NCBI GenBank assembly: GCA_002385825.1 | Contig: DGEG01000058.1 | Span: 1-24,111, forward strand | Length of the DNA stretch: 24,111 nt | From: Firmicutes bacterium UBA3932 | GTDB taxonomy: Bacteria > Bacillota > Clostridia > Peptostreptococcales > Anaerovoracaceae | Direction: 5' to 3' | Part shown: positions 8,856 through 16,455 of the stretch, one piece after another | Position numbering within the stretch: position 1 is the stretch's first letter | How the letters are laid out: every line of letters begins with the position of its first letter | Notes under the pieces: generated by a model | The model's database searches: none | What the model was told of the DNA's origin: nothing | What the model saw: the letters and a program-made list of their open reading frames with translations, nothing else | Made by a program: the position numbers and the translations under genes

Positions 8856-9980
8856 ATGGATATACTGGGAAAAAAGGAGTATAAATTTGCCGTATTAGGC
8901 GGAGGGCACGGAGGAACGGCCATGGCCGGGCATCTTTCCCTGTCCGGAATAGATGTGAGTCTATACAACCGCAGCGAAGACAGGATCAGGGCCATCAAGG
9001 AAGGCGGAGGGATCGAGATCCTGTCTAACGGTGAAAACCTGCCTCGCGGGTTTGCGGAATTGAAAATCGTAACTTCCGATATTAAAGAGGCAATTGAGGG
9101 AAGAGATGTTATAATGGTAGTGCTCCCCGCTACCGGACACGGCTTCATTGCTGAACAGCTGGCTCCGCACCTGGAGGACGGCCAGATCGTCGTGCTGAAT
9201 CCGGGCAGAACCGGCGGGGCGCTGGAAGTGGTCAACGTTTTGCGGGAAAAGAATTGCAAGGCAGACGTAGTGATATGCGAAGCACAGACGCTGCTCTATG
9301 CCAGCCGGTCAATCAACCCGGCTCAGACTCAGATTTTCCGCATTAAAAACAGCGTTCCTGTAGCCGCCATTCCCGCTCACCGCACTCCCGATGTGGTGAA
9401 AGTGCTTCGCACAGCCTTACCCCAGTTTATACCGGGGGACAATGTGATGAAGACCAGCCTGGATAACATCGGTTCCATTTTCCACCCGGCGGTCACCGTG
9501 CTTAATGCAGCCAGGATCGAGAGCACCAACGGTGATTTCGAGTATTATACTGAAGGCATAACGGCGTCGGTTTCCTTGATATTGGAAAATATGGATAAGG
9601 AGCGCATTGCTGTTGCGGAGGCTTTGGGATTTAGGGCAATGACCGCAAGGGAATGGTTGTATATAGCCTATGATGCGGCGGGACGTACGCTCTTCGAAGC
9701 CATGCTCAACAACCGGGGATATGACGGCATTATGGCGCCGAAGACCATTTTGCACAGATACATAACGGAAGACGTGCCTATGAGCCTGGTCCCCATAGCA
9801 TCCTTGGGAAGATTTTGCGATGTACCTACGCCCACCATCGATGCCATTATCCTTCTGGGTTCCATACTCCACCAGAAAGATTACTGGGCCTGCGGGCGAA
9901 CGCTTGAGAGGATGGGGCTTACGGGCATGACGCTTAAAGAACTTCGCACCTTTATCATAGAAGGAATAAGGATCAGTTAA
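8856..9980 (+). CDS. NAD/NADP octopine/nopaline dehydrogenase family protein
   Basis: 374 residues from the start chosen here. An upstream in-frame ATG at 8793 exists but lacks a ribosome binding site, while GAAGGAGA lies just before 8856. The N-terminal Rossmann motif AVLGGGHGGTAMAGHL binds the dinucleotide. The C-terminal helical opine-dehydrogenase domain carries the GSIFHPAVTVLN segment, whose His is the expected catalytic residue, near residue 213. Family members reductively couple an amino acid to a 2-oxo acid, or run the reverse. Some clostridial relatives act on other amino-acid derivatives, so the substrate is not assignable. It is the first gene of a unit with the cobalamin-binding protein 70 nt downstream, which suggests a shared amino-acid pathway. 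Confidence 0.82.
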   Translation: MDILGKKEYKFAVLGGGHGGTAMAGHLSLSGIDVSLYNRSEDRIRAIKEGGGIEILSNGENLPRGFAELKIVTSDIKEAIEGRDVIMVVLPATGHGFIAEQLAPHLEDGQIVVLNPGRTGGALEVVNVLREKNCKADVVICEAQTLLYASRSINPAQTQIFRIKNSVPVAAIPAHRTPDVVKVLRTALPQFIPGDNVMKTSLDNIGSIFHPAVTVLNAARIESTNGDFEYYTEGITASVSLILENMDKERIAVAEALGFRAMTAREWLYIAYDAAGRTLFEAMLNNRGYDGIMAPKTILHRYITEDVPMSLVPIASLGRFCDVPTPTIDAIILLGSILHQKDYWACGRTLERMGLTGMTLKELRTFIIEGIRIS

Positions 9981-10050
9981 GTTAGCAACAACTAAGATAG
10001 CGGCAAGAGAAGGCCGCACTTTGAAAAGAAACAACGGAAGGAGAATCGCC

Positions 10051-11730
10051 ATGAAAGGGAAAATAATTGCAGGAGCCATGGGAAATTGTGTACACGTGGC
10101 AGGCGTGGTGCGATTCCTGACGCTGGCTGAGGAATTGGGATATGAGACCCGGTTTCTCGGAGCGGCCGTTCCCGTAGACGAGTTTATACGCGAGATTAAA
10201 GAGTTTGATCCGGATATTATTGGGCTTAGTTTCCGGCTTACGCCGGAAGTGGCAGGAAAGCTCATCGAGGATTTTAAGGCAAAAATGGGAGAAGACGCCC
10301 TTAAGAAATACAGGTTTGTTTTCGGCGGAACGCCGCCGGTTTGTCGTGTCGCGGAGAAAGCGGGAATATTCGAACGCTGCTTTACCGGATTGGAAAACAC
10401 TTCAGACATCATGGAGTTTTTGGGCTGCAGCTCAGGAAACTGCACGGTGAGAAGGTATAGCGACAATCTTCTTGAAAGGATTGAATCTTCTCAGCCGGCG
10501 CCTATTCTCCGCCATCACTTCGGATTGCCGGATCTTGAAAAAACCAGGCAAGGCATCCGGACCATTGCGGAGGCCGGTGTGTTGGATGTCATCTCCATAG
10601 CGCCGGATCAAAACGCTCAGGAATCTTTTTTCAGACCGGAAGAGATGGACCTGATGCAGAGCGGCGCGGGAGGTGTTCCCATACGCAGTAAAGAGGATCT
10701 GATTGGTTTCAAGGAGGCGAGCCGGGAAGGCAACTATCCCATGTTGCGCATCTACAGCGGCACCAGGGATCTGGTAGCCTGGGCGGAGATGTCGCGGGAG
10801 ACCATAAACAACGCCTGGGGAGCGGTGCCCCTCTGCTGGTACAGCGTGCTTGACGGCCGATCAAAACGGACGCCGGTGGAAGCCATCCGGGAAAACCAGG
10901 AAGCCATGCGCTGGTACGGTAAAAATGACATACCGCTGGAGGTTAATGAGGCCCATCACTGGAGCCTCAGGGATGCCCACGATGCTATTGCCGTGGTCAT
11001 GGCATACCTTGCGGCTTACAATGCGAAAGCCATGGGAGTCAAGCATTACGTAGCTCAATATATGTTCAATTCGCCGCCTATGATTACACCGGCTATGGAC
11101 TTGGCCAAGATGCTGGCGAAGATCATGCTGATTGAATCCCTTCACGATAAAGATTTCACTTCATACAGGCAGGCGCGGGCAGGCCTCCTGCACCTGTCTC
11201 CGAGAGAAAACGTGGCTAAGGGCCAGCTTGCGGCTTCTACAGTGCACGCGCTCCAGATCAAGCCCCATATTATACACGTGGTGGGGTATTGCGAAGGCGA
11301 CCATGCTGCTGAGGCGCCGGACGTGATCGAAAGCTGTGAGATCGTCCAGGGGGTTATCAGGAATTGCTTTACGGGCAACGCGGATTCCCTGGCGGATCCT
11401 GCGGTTATCGCACGCAGAGACCAATTGTTGGAGGAAGCTTCCGAAATTTTAGATGCTATTACACAGCTGGGCAAGAGGATGGAGAAAGACGGGAAGAAGG
11501 ATCCGGTGAAGGACGGTAATGTTGAAACGGATCCGCTCACTGACCCGGATGTACTGGCGGAGGCTATTCGCATAGGAATTCTCGATGCCCCTCATTTAAA
11601 AGGAAATCCCTATGCCGCCGGGCGGTTGGAGACCCGCTGCATCGATGGCGGAATCCATGCATGGAGCAGGGAAGACGAGCATAGAATATCAGAAAAGGAG
11701 AGGTTGGCAAACATCTTAAGTTCATTATGA
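10051..11730 (+). CDS. Cobalamin-binding mutase-like protein
   Basis: 559 residues. GGAAGGAGA before the ATG at 10051 favours this start over an in-frame TTG at 10021. The N-terminus (residues 1 to about 140) is a B12-binding Rossmann-like domain, with H15 in CVHVAG in place of the usual DxHxxG, then GLSFRLTP and FVFGGTPP as the second and third cobalamin motifs. The remainder (about 150-500) resembles a TIM-barrel catalytic domain of the glutamate mutase E or aminomutase kind, containing NEAHHWSLRDAHDA. Base-off/His-on cobalamin binding is likely, but the Asp that normally hydrogen-bonds the ligand histidine is Cys here. Having the B12 domain N-terminal to the barrel is unusual for mutases. 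The partner gene encodes an opine-dehydrogenase-family enzyme. Substrate unknown. Confidence 0.72.
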   Translation: MKGKIIAGAMGNCVHVAGVVRFLTLAEELGYETRFLGAAVPVDEFIREIKEFDPDIIGLSFRLTPEVAGKLIEDFKAKMGEDALKKYRFVFGGTPPVCRVAEKAGIFERCFTGLENTSDIMEFLGCSSGNCTVRRYSDNLLERIESSQPAPILRHHFGLPDLEKTRQGIRTIAEAGVLDVISIAPDQNAQESFFRPEEMDLMQSGAGGVPIRSKEDLIGFKEASREGNYPMLRIYSGTRDLVAWAEMSRETINNAWGAVPLCWYSVLDGRSKRTPVEAIRENQEAMRWYGKNDIPLEVNEAHHWSLRDAHDAIAVVMAYLAAYNAKAMGVKHYVAQYMFNSPPMITPAMDLAKMLAKIMLIESLHDKDFTSYRQARAGLLHLSPRENVAKGQLAASTVHALQIKPHIIHVVGYCEGDHAAEAPDVIESCEIVQGVIRNCFTGNADSLADPAVIARRDQLLEEASEILDAITQLGKRMEKDGKKDPVKDGNVETDPLTDPDVLAEAIRIGILDAPHLKGNPYAAGRLETRCIDGGIHAWSREDEHRISEKERLANILSSL

Positions 11731-11752
11731 TTTTAGTATATACGGGGTCGGA

Positions 11753-11789
11753 GGACAGGGGGCTTAATAACCCCCTGTCCGTTTTTTTT
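11753..11789 (+). terminator. Rho-independent terminator after cobalamin protein
   Basis: GGACAGGGGG (11753-11762) pairs perfectly with CCCCCTGTCC (11771-11780) around an 8-nt loop and is followed by GTTTTTTTT. This textbook terminator closes the two-gene unit and separates it from the asparagine-synthetase-like gene. Confidence 0.93.
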
Positions 11790-11853
11790 GGAGGATCTTC
11801 TGCTTCATGACTCTGTTTACTAAGGAAATCACATATATTAAGGAGGTACCTTT

Positions 11854-13500
11854 ATGGGAGGAATTGCTCACATCTACACGTTAAAACCGTCGAAAGGACC
11901 AAAAGGACCGAATGAATTGAGTGGTTTCAGCGGGCCAAAGCGCCAGTTGAATCGAAGCTTGTCGGGAGTTAGCAGGCGACACGGCAAACAAAGAAACAGA
12001 GATCTGAGCAGGATGATAGAAAACATCAGGCATAGAAGGCCGACAAAACCCATTTCAAATGAAAACGGTTCCTTGCAGATTCTGTTCACCGGATGGATTC
12101 ATGACGCGCCGAAGATTCGAAAAATGCTTAGGCGAAAGCATCGTTTCTCATCGAACCAGGATGGAGAGGTAGTGCTCCATTTATTCGAGGAACTGGGTGA
12201 AGAATGTGTACATAAATTAGAAGGCGCTTATGCATTTGCGGTTTACAGTACAAATCATGAGATCGGAAGGGAGTCAAACCTGGGTGAACCGGGAGAAGAT
12301 GCCGGCTTGAGCGTCAATTCTGAGGAGAAAGGTGAAATTTTCATCGCCCGCGATCCCTTGGGCGTGAAACCTTTATATATCAGTGAAAATGAGGAAATAG
12401 TTTGCATTGCTTCAGAGTTTAAAGCGCTGTCAGACATTACTCCGGATTTTATGGAGTTTCCTATCGGAAGTTATTATTACGCAAGCAAACGCGCAGACCG
12501 GGGGGAAAAATTTGTTCGATATCACAGTTTTTCCGAACCTGTAAATCCGGCAGAAAATGAAGAACCGGATAAGCTGCTTGTCAATGTGGAAACTATCGAA
12601 GATCTCAAAGAGGCCAAATCGGGATTGCAGGAGCTGTTAGAGGATGCGGTAAACAAGAGAATCGAGCGCGGCCACCCCCTCGGCGTCTATCTGAGCGGCG
12701 GGCTGGACAGCAGCATCATAGCGGCGCTGACTGCGCAGGAGTGGGACGGGGTGGATTCCTTTGCCGTAGGCATGGAGGGGAGCGAAGATCTGCTTCATGC
12801 ACGTATGTGTGCCAAATATCTCGGGACGAAGCACCATGAATACGTTTACACTTTGGAAGAAATGTTGGAAGTGCTGCCTACGGTCATCTATCACCTTGAA
12901 TCCTATGATGTCGCGCTGGTGCGGAGTTCCATCCCGAACTATTTTCTGGCCAGGATGGCATCGGAGCCCGGCAAGGTGGTGCTTTCCGGGGAAGGAGCCG
13001 ACGAGCTGTTCTGCGGTTACCCCTATATGAAAAACCTGTCGGAAGAGGAGAGAGAGTCGGAAGCATACTATTTGCTGGAAACGTTGCACAGCACCGGACT
13101 GCAAAGAGGAGATAGGATGGCGGCTGCTTTCGGGATGGAGGCCAGGGTTCCTTTCCTGGATCTGAATCTGGTGGATTTTGCCCTGAGGATTCCCGATTCA
13201 ATGAAATACGGACCTTCGGGCCAGGAGAAGTGGATTCTGAGAAAGGCTTTCAGCCATTTGCTGCCCCGGGAGATCGTTTCGAGGAAGAAGAAGAAATTCA
13301 GCATAGGGGCAGGGTCCTTCGACTTGATGGCTCAGGTGGCCGAGGAGAAGATCAGCGATGAAGAGTTTGAAAAGAATCGTGTAACTGAGGCTGGCCATAA
13401 GCTCAGGAGTAAGGAGGAGTTTTTATATTATAAAATATTTCACGAGTTTTTCCCTCAACGGGCAGCGGAAGAAGCGGTGGAATTTAGCAGGAGTTTGTAA
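11854..13500 (+). CDS. Asparagine-synthetase-like amidotransferase lacking the glutaminase cysteine
   Basis: 548 residues. The C-terminal ATP-pyrophosphatase domain is intact: the PP-loop SGGLDSS is at 281-287, LSGEGADELFCGY follows, and MEARVPFLD closes the synthetase site. The N-terminal glutaminase domain is degraded. The protein begins MGGI instead of MCGI, the expected RGPD region reads RRPT, and the NGEIYN substrate loop reads TGWIHD. A Lys/Arg-rich insertion (about 12-60) and an acidic insertion (about 130-155) are further departures. It should adenylate a carboxylate but could not use glutamine by the normal mechanism, so free ammonia or another amine is the likely donor, as in beta-lactam-synthetase-like relatives. 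Strong AAGGAGG site. It follows a terminator and must have its own promoter, which I could not place. Confidence 0.85.
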   Translation: MGGIAHIYTLKPSKGPKGPNELSGFSGPKRQLNRSLSGVSRRHGKQRNRDLSRMIENIRHRRPTKPISNENGSLQILFTGWIHDAPKIRKMLRRKHRFSSNQDGEVVLHLFEELGEECVHKLEGAYAFAVYSTNHEIGRESNLGEPGEDAGLSVNSEEKGEIFIARDPLGVKPLYISENEEIVCIASEFKALSDITPDFMEFPIGSYYYASKRADRGEKFVRYHSFSEPVNPAENEEPDKLLVNVETIEDLKEAKSGLQELLEDAVNKRIERGHPLGVYLSGGLDSSIIAALTAQEWDGVDSFAVGMEGSEDLLHARMCAKYLGTKHHEYVYTLEEMLEVLPTVIYHLESYDVALVRSSIPNYFLARMASEPGKVVLSGEGADELFCGYPYMKNLSEEERESEAYYLLETLHSTGLQRGDRMAAAFGMEARVPFLDLNLVDFALRIPDSMKYGPSGQEKWILRKAFSHLLPREIVSRKKKKFSIGAGSFDLMAQVAEEKISDEEFEKNRVTEAGHKLRSKEEFLYYKIFHEFFPQRAAEEAVEFSRSL

Positions 13501-13552
13501 TATATAAAGCGTTTATACGGAGCCGGATTCATATAGCAGAATCCTATACTGT

Positions 13553-13581
13553 TTGAATTCATGTTATTGATTTGCTACTAT
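13553..13581 (+). promoter_or_regulatory. Promoter of class V aminotransferase-fold gene
   Basis: TTGAAT (13553-13558), 17-bp spacer, TACTAT (13576-13581). Transcription would begin about 17 nt before the ATG, leaving just enough leader for the GAGGAGA ribosome binding site. Confidence 0.45.
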
Positions 13582-13604
13582 TGCCGTAGAGGAGACAGCA
13601 TAAA

Positions 13605-14759
13605 ATGAGACGAGTATACTTGGATAACGGTAGTACATCTTTCCCGAAAGCTCCGGGTGTTGGCCAGGCTATGTTTGAGTATATTGAGAACGCGGGCTTC
13701 AATGTGAGTCGAGGCGGCTATCGCTCTTCTTATGATCTGGCGGAAAGGATATTGGATACCCGGGAAAAGCTGCGGGATTTTTTTGGGTTTGACAGGGAGA
13801 GCAATGTGATATTTACGCCCAACGTAACCTTCAGCCTGAATTACGTCATCCACGGGTTGCTTAATGCAGGCGATGGGTTGGTCATCTCCTCTATGGAGCA
13901 CAATGCGGTGGCAAGGCCTGTTGAAACGGCAAAGCGAAAGGGTGTGCATTTAAGGATTGCCCAATGTGATGAGAAGGGTCGCCTTGATCTTGATCAATTT
14001 GAGGAGCAGATCAGGTATGATGATACGAAAGCTGTGGTCATGCTTCATGGGTCCAATGTCTGCGGTTCCCTGATGCCCGTTGCGGAGGTTGGAAAGATTT
14101 GCAAGGACCGGGACATTTTTTTTATTGTAGATGCGGCGCAGACGGCGGGGGTTTTCCCCATTCATATGAAAGAGATGAATATAAACGGGCTTGCCTTTAC
14201 GGGGCATAAGGGGTTGCTTGGGCCCCAGGGAATCGGCGGTTTGCTGCTGGATGAAAGTCTGGCCGAAGAGATTTCTCCGATAATAGACGGCGGCACCGGA
14301 AGCCGTTCCGATTCCGTGGTTATGCCTGAATTCCTTCCGGACAAGTTGGAGCCGGGAACCTTGAATTTGCCCGGAATCATAGGTTTGTCCGCCGCGTTGG
14401 ATTACGTTGCGGAGAAGGGCGTTGATGCCATAAGGGCTGAAGAGTTGAAGCTGGCCAGATTGTTTATGTCAGCATTGGAGGGCAGGGACGATGTGCGGGT
14501 GGTAGGTCCTCCTGCAGAAGAGGAAAGGTGCCCCATTGTCTCCTTGGATTTCCTGAACATGGACAATGCGGAAGTGGCCTTTCGCCTTGATGAGGAGTTT
14601 GGGATCATGACCCGATGCGGTTTGCACTGTGCTCCCTTGGCCCATCGGACTCTGAAAACCTTTCCCCAGGGCACCGTGCGGTTTGCCTTCGGACACAAGA
14701 ATACTGTGGAAGAAGTGGAATATGCCATCGATGCAATAGAACGGATATTGCGCGATTGA
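13605..14759 (+). CDS. Cysteine desulfurase / selenocysteine lyase-like PLP enzyme (EF2568-type family)
   Basis: 384-residue fold-type I class V aminotransferase. YLDNGSTSFPK at the N-terminus is typical. The PLP-binding lysine lies in FTGHKGLLGPQG (about residue 203), and the catalytic cysteine in TRCGLHCAPLAH (about 340) takes sulfur or selenium from cysteine or selenocysteine as a persulfide/perselenide. This family is known to co-occur with selD, yedF and DUF3343-type genes, and here it lies just before selD. A role in delivering reduced selenium to SelD or to a selenium carrier is inferred; ordinary sulfur transfer remains possible. GAGGAGA precedes the start, and a GGGACTC hairpin follows the stop. 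Confidence 0.85.
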   Translation: MRRVYLDNGSTSFPKAPGVGQAMFEYIENAGFNVSRGGYRSSYDLAERILDTREKLRDFFGFDRESNVIFTPNVTFSLNYVIHGLLNAGDGLVISSMEHNAVARPVETAKRKGVHLRIAQCDEKGRLDLDQFEEQIRYDDTKAVVMLHGSNVCGSLMPVAEVGKICKDRDIFFIVDAAQTAGVFPIHMKEMNINGLAFTGHKGLLGPQGIGGLLLDESLAEEISPIIDGGTGSRSDSVVMPEFLPDKLEPGTLNLPGIIGLSAALDYVAEKGVDAIRAEELKLARLFMSALEGRDDVRVVGPPAEEERCPIVSLDFLNMDNAEVAFRLDEEFGIMTRCGLHCAPLAHRTLKTFPQGTVRFAFGHKNTVEEVEYAIDAIERILRD

Positions 14760-14786
14760 GCGTTCAAAGCTATTATTAATTTTAAA

Positions 14787-14816
14787 GGGACTCTATGAGC
14801 AAAATCATAGAGTCCC
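14787..14816. terminator. Bidirectional hairpin between convergent genes
   Basis: GGGACTCTATGA (14787-14798) is perfectly complementary to TCATAGAGTCCC (14805-14816) with a 6-nt loop. It lies between the plus-strand desulfurase gene and the minus-strand DUF4177-like gene. Read on the minus strand it is followed by TTTAAAATTAAT, so it most likely terminates both. Confidence 0.7.
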
Positions 14817-14838
14817 AAGCAGGCGCGGAATTCTTTTT

Positions 14839-15015
14839 TTATTTTTGCCTTTTGAAAATCAATATCATGATTGAACCGAAAGCGCCGATACATTGAAAAT
14901 TTACGAGTTCCCAACCGTCCTTTGCGTATTTTTCAAGAACGGCATCGCATTTTTCTTTTAATGAATTTTTAGTGTCAAAGATTGAACTGAAGGTTTCGGT
15001 TTTATATTCCCACAT
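14839..15015 (-). CDS. Small DUF4177-like protein
   Basis: 58-residue ORF on the minus strand. It starts MWEYKTETF and ends in a hydrophobic strand plus basic tail (IMILIFKRQK), with the central KDGWELVNF segment typical of the DUF4177 fold, which has no established function. AGGAGA lies 8 nt before the ATG, and the hairpin at 14787-14816 follows the stop. It lies downstream of selD in the same orientation, but about 230 nt and a hairpin separate them, so shared transcription is uncertain. The family assignment rests on this short motif pattern only. Confidence 0.65.
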   Translation of the reverse strand: MWEYKTETFSSIFDTKNSLKEKCDAVLEKYAKDGWELVNFQCIGAFGSIMILIFKRQK

Positions 15016-15035
15016 GGCTTATCTCCTATCTTGGT

Positions 15036-15122
15036 TTATTTATTCGATTGGGCTTCATGCTTTTTCCATTCCGTTGGTCCTTCGAATTGAGGCAAGTACT
15101 TTTGCCAGTAATCTGCTGTCTG
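15036..15122 (-). pseudogene. Possible remnant of a small protein gene
   Basis: On the minus strand a 28-codon frame with protein-like composition, including DYWQKYLPQFEGPTEW, ends in TAA just before the ribosome binding site of the DUF4177-like gene. A stop codon lies directly upstream in frame and no start codon is available, so it cannot be an intact gene. It may be the decayed C-terminus of a former neighbour, or chance. Confidence 0.25.
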
Positions 15123-15175
15123 TTAATCAAAAATTATAATATTGTCACCGTGAGAAATTATTTGATATCTATCAA

Positions 15176-15197
15176 GGGAGCGCCTTTGGCGCTACCC
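15176..15197 (-). terminator. Hairpin downstream of selD
   Basis: GGGAGCGCC (15176-15184) and GGCGCTACCC (15188-15197) form a GC-rich stem with a small internal asymmetry and a TTT loop. It begins about 47 nt past the selD stop. The following minus-strand bases are only moderately T-rich, so termination may be partial. Confidence 0.45.
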
Positions 15198-15243
15198 GTC
15201 TCATTTCATGTGATGTGGATTGTACGGTTCTATGGTTCGCCGG

Positions 15244-16287
15244 TTATTCAATATGGATGATGTAGTTTTCCGGCGGGACTATCCGGCCGACGATGGCAGC
15301 TGCGGGGATCTCGCATTGCAGATCAGCAAGCAGTTTGGCCGCATGTTCTTCGGGAACGGCGATAAGCAGACCGCCGGAGGTCTGGGGATCGAACATGATA
15401 TCAAGCAGGTCCAGGGGAACGCCGGGTTCGATCTTAAGCTTGCCTTCCAGAAATGCCCGGTTGGAGTAGGCGCCGGCAGGGATGATTCCCATCCTGGCCA
15501 TGTCCCTGGCTTCGGGGAGCAGGGGCATGGCGGCGGCGTCAAGCTGGATGGTGACGCCGCTGCCGGCGCCCATCTCATAAGCATGTCCCAATAGTCCGAA
15601 GCCCGTCACATCGGTGCAGCTGTTAACCGGATAACGCTTCATGATTTCGCAAGCCTTCTTATTCAGCATTGCCATAGAAACTTCTACTGCTTTTTCCGTT
15701 TCCTTGGAAACGAGTTTCGCTTTTGCGGCGGTATTTAGGATGCCTGTTCCCAACGGTTTTGTCAGGATCAGCAGGTCTCCCGCCTTTGCGTTGCTGTTGG
15801 TCAAAATTTCTCCAGGCTTCGCGAAACCGGTAACGCATAGTCCGTATTTCGGTTCGTGATCTTTGAGGCTGTGACCGCCGGCAACGACAGCTCCGGCTTC
15901 CATGACCTTTTCATAGCCTCCACGCAAAATTTCTTTCACAATTTCCGGAGACATGTCCTCCGGATAACAGAGAATATTCATTGCAAGCTTGGGATTTCCG
16001 CCCATAGCATAGACATCGCTTAACGCATTGGCAGCCGCAATTTGCCCGAAACGATAGGGATCGTCCACCATGGGAGGAAACAGGTCGACGGTCTGGATAA
16101 GAACTGTTTCGTCGTCGATCCGGTACACTGCCGCATCATCGCTGCTTTCAAAGCCCACTATCAGGTTTGGATCGTAGTCAAATTTGGGTAATTGACACAA
16201 AACTTGTGCCAGGGCATCGGGCCCGATCTTTGCCGCTCAACCGGCATTCTGAGTCAACTGGGTCAACTTAATTTCTTTTTCACCCAT
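15244..16287 (-). CDS. selD: Selenide, water dikinase (selenophosphate synthetase), Sec-containing
   Basis: 347 residues when the UGA at 16237-16239 is read as selenocysteine. The true start is ATG at 16285-16287, preceded by GGAAAGGAGGG. The N-terminus reads MGEKEIKLTQ, then NAG-U17-AAK20-IGP. U17 and K20 are the active-site pair that receives selenide and phosphate, and most clostridial SelD proteins carry Cys or Sec here. The next part, including FESSDDAAVYR and a Gly-rich ATP/Mg-binding region (DLFPPMVDDP and AGGHS), is typical of the AIR-synthase-like fold. It makes selenophosphate from selenide and ATP for SelA. A frame without UGA readthrough begins only at residue 30 and would lack the catalytic residues. 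It is divergent from tRNA-Sec-selA-selB, with its own promoter at 16358-16386. Confidence 0.96.
16212..16239 (-). promoter_or_regulatory. UGA selenocysteine codon of selD with candidate bacterial SECIS
   Basis: TGA (minus strand 16239-16237) is followed 12 nt later by GGGC-CCGAT-GCCC (16224-16212), a 4-bp stem with a 5-nt loop. That lies at the distance expected for a bacterial SECIS recognised by SelB. The stem overlaps a 12-nt self-complementary stretch, so the exact fold is uncertain. The Sec assignment does not depend on this hairpin; it rests on the conserved protein context and on selA, selB and tRNA-Sec nearby. Confidence 0.65.
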
Positions 16288-16357
16288 GGCGCCGCCCTCC
16301 TTTCCGAGCAAATATTTTGATGTCAGCAACAGTTTACTTTACGCCTCTATCCCTGTC

Positions 16358-16386
16358 AGTATATCTCTTTTTTACCAAAGGCACAA
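16358..16386 (-). promoter_or_regulatory. selD promoter
   Basis: On the minus strand TTGTGC (16386-16381), 17-bp spacer, TATACT (16363-16358). This gives a leader of about 65 nt before the selD ATG. The nested palindrome at 16388-16420 touches the -35 box, where a regulator could act. Confidence 0.6.
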
Positions 16387-16387
16387 G

Positions 16388-16420
16388 AAAGTTGTATTTG
16401 GTGTCAGACACTTTTACAAC
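16388..16420 (-). repeat. Nested palindrome upstream of selD (copy 1 of 2)
   Basis: Outer arms GTTGTA (16391-16396) and TACAAC (16415-16420) enclose an inner GTGTC-A-GACAC palindrome (16401-16411). A near-identical copy, in the same orientation relative to its downstream gene, is at 21749-21780 upstream of yedE. GTGTCAGACAC cores are also common in REP-like dispersed elements, so either an operator or a mobile palindrome is possible. Confidence 0.7.
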
Positions 16421-16455
16421 ATACCTACAAACAATTTACAGTTTGATTTTAATTG

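Noticed and set aside
10021..10050. TTG start at 10021 for the cobalamin-binding protein
   Set aside because: The best ribosome binding site (GGAAGGAGA) lies downstream of it and serves the ATG at 10051.
14787..14816. Operator for the desulfurase or DUF4177-like gene
   Set aside because: It sits at the 3' ends of two convergent genes, not in a promoter region, so a terminator role fits better.
15220..15594. 124-codon plus-strand ORF opposite selD
   Set aside because: Complement of conserved selD codons, with Gly/Asp-rich shadow composition and no ribosome binding site.
15244..16200. selD starting at 16200
   Set aside because: That start is an in-frame TTG leucine codon without a ribosome binding site. 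It would remove the Sec/Lys active site, and the reading through UGA from 16287 matches the family.
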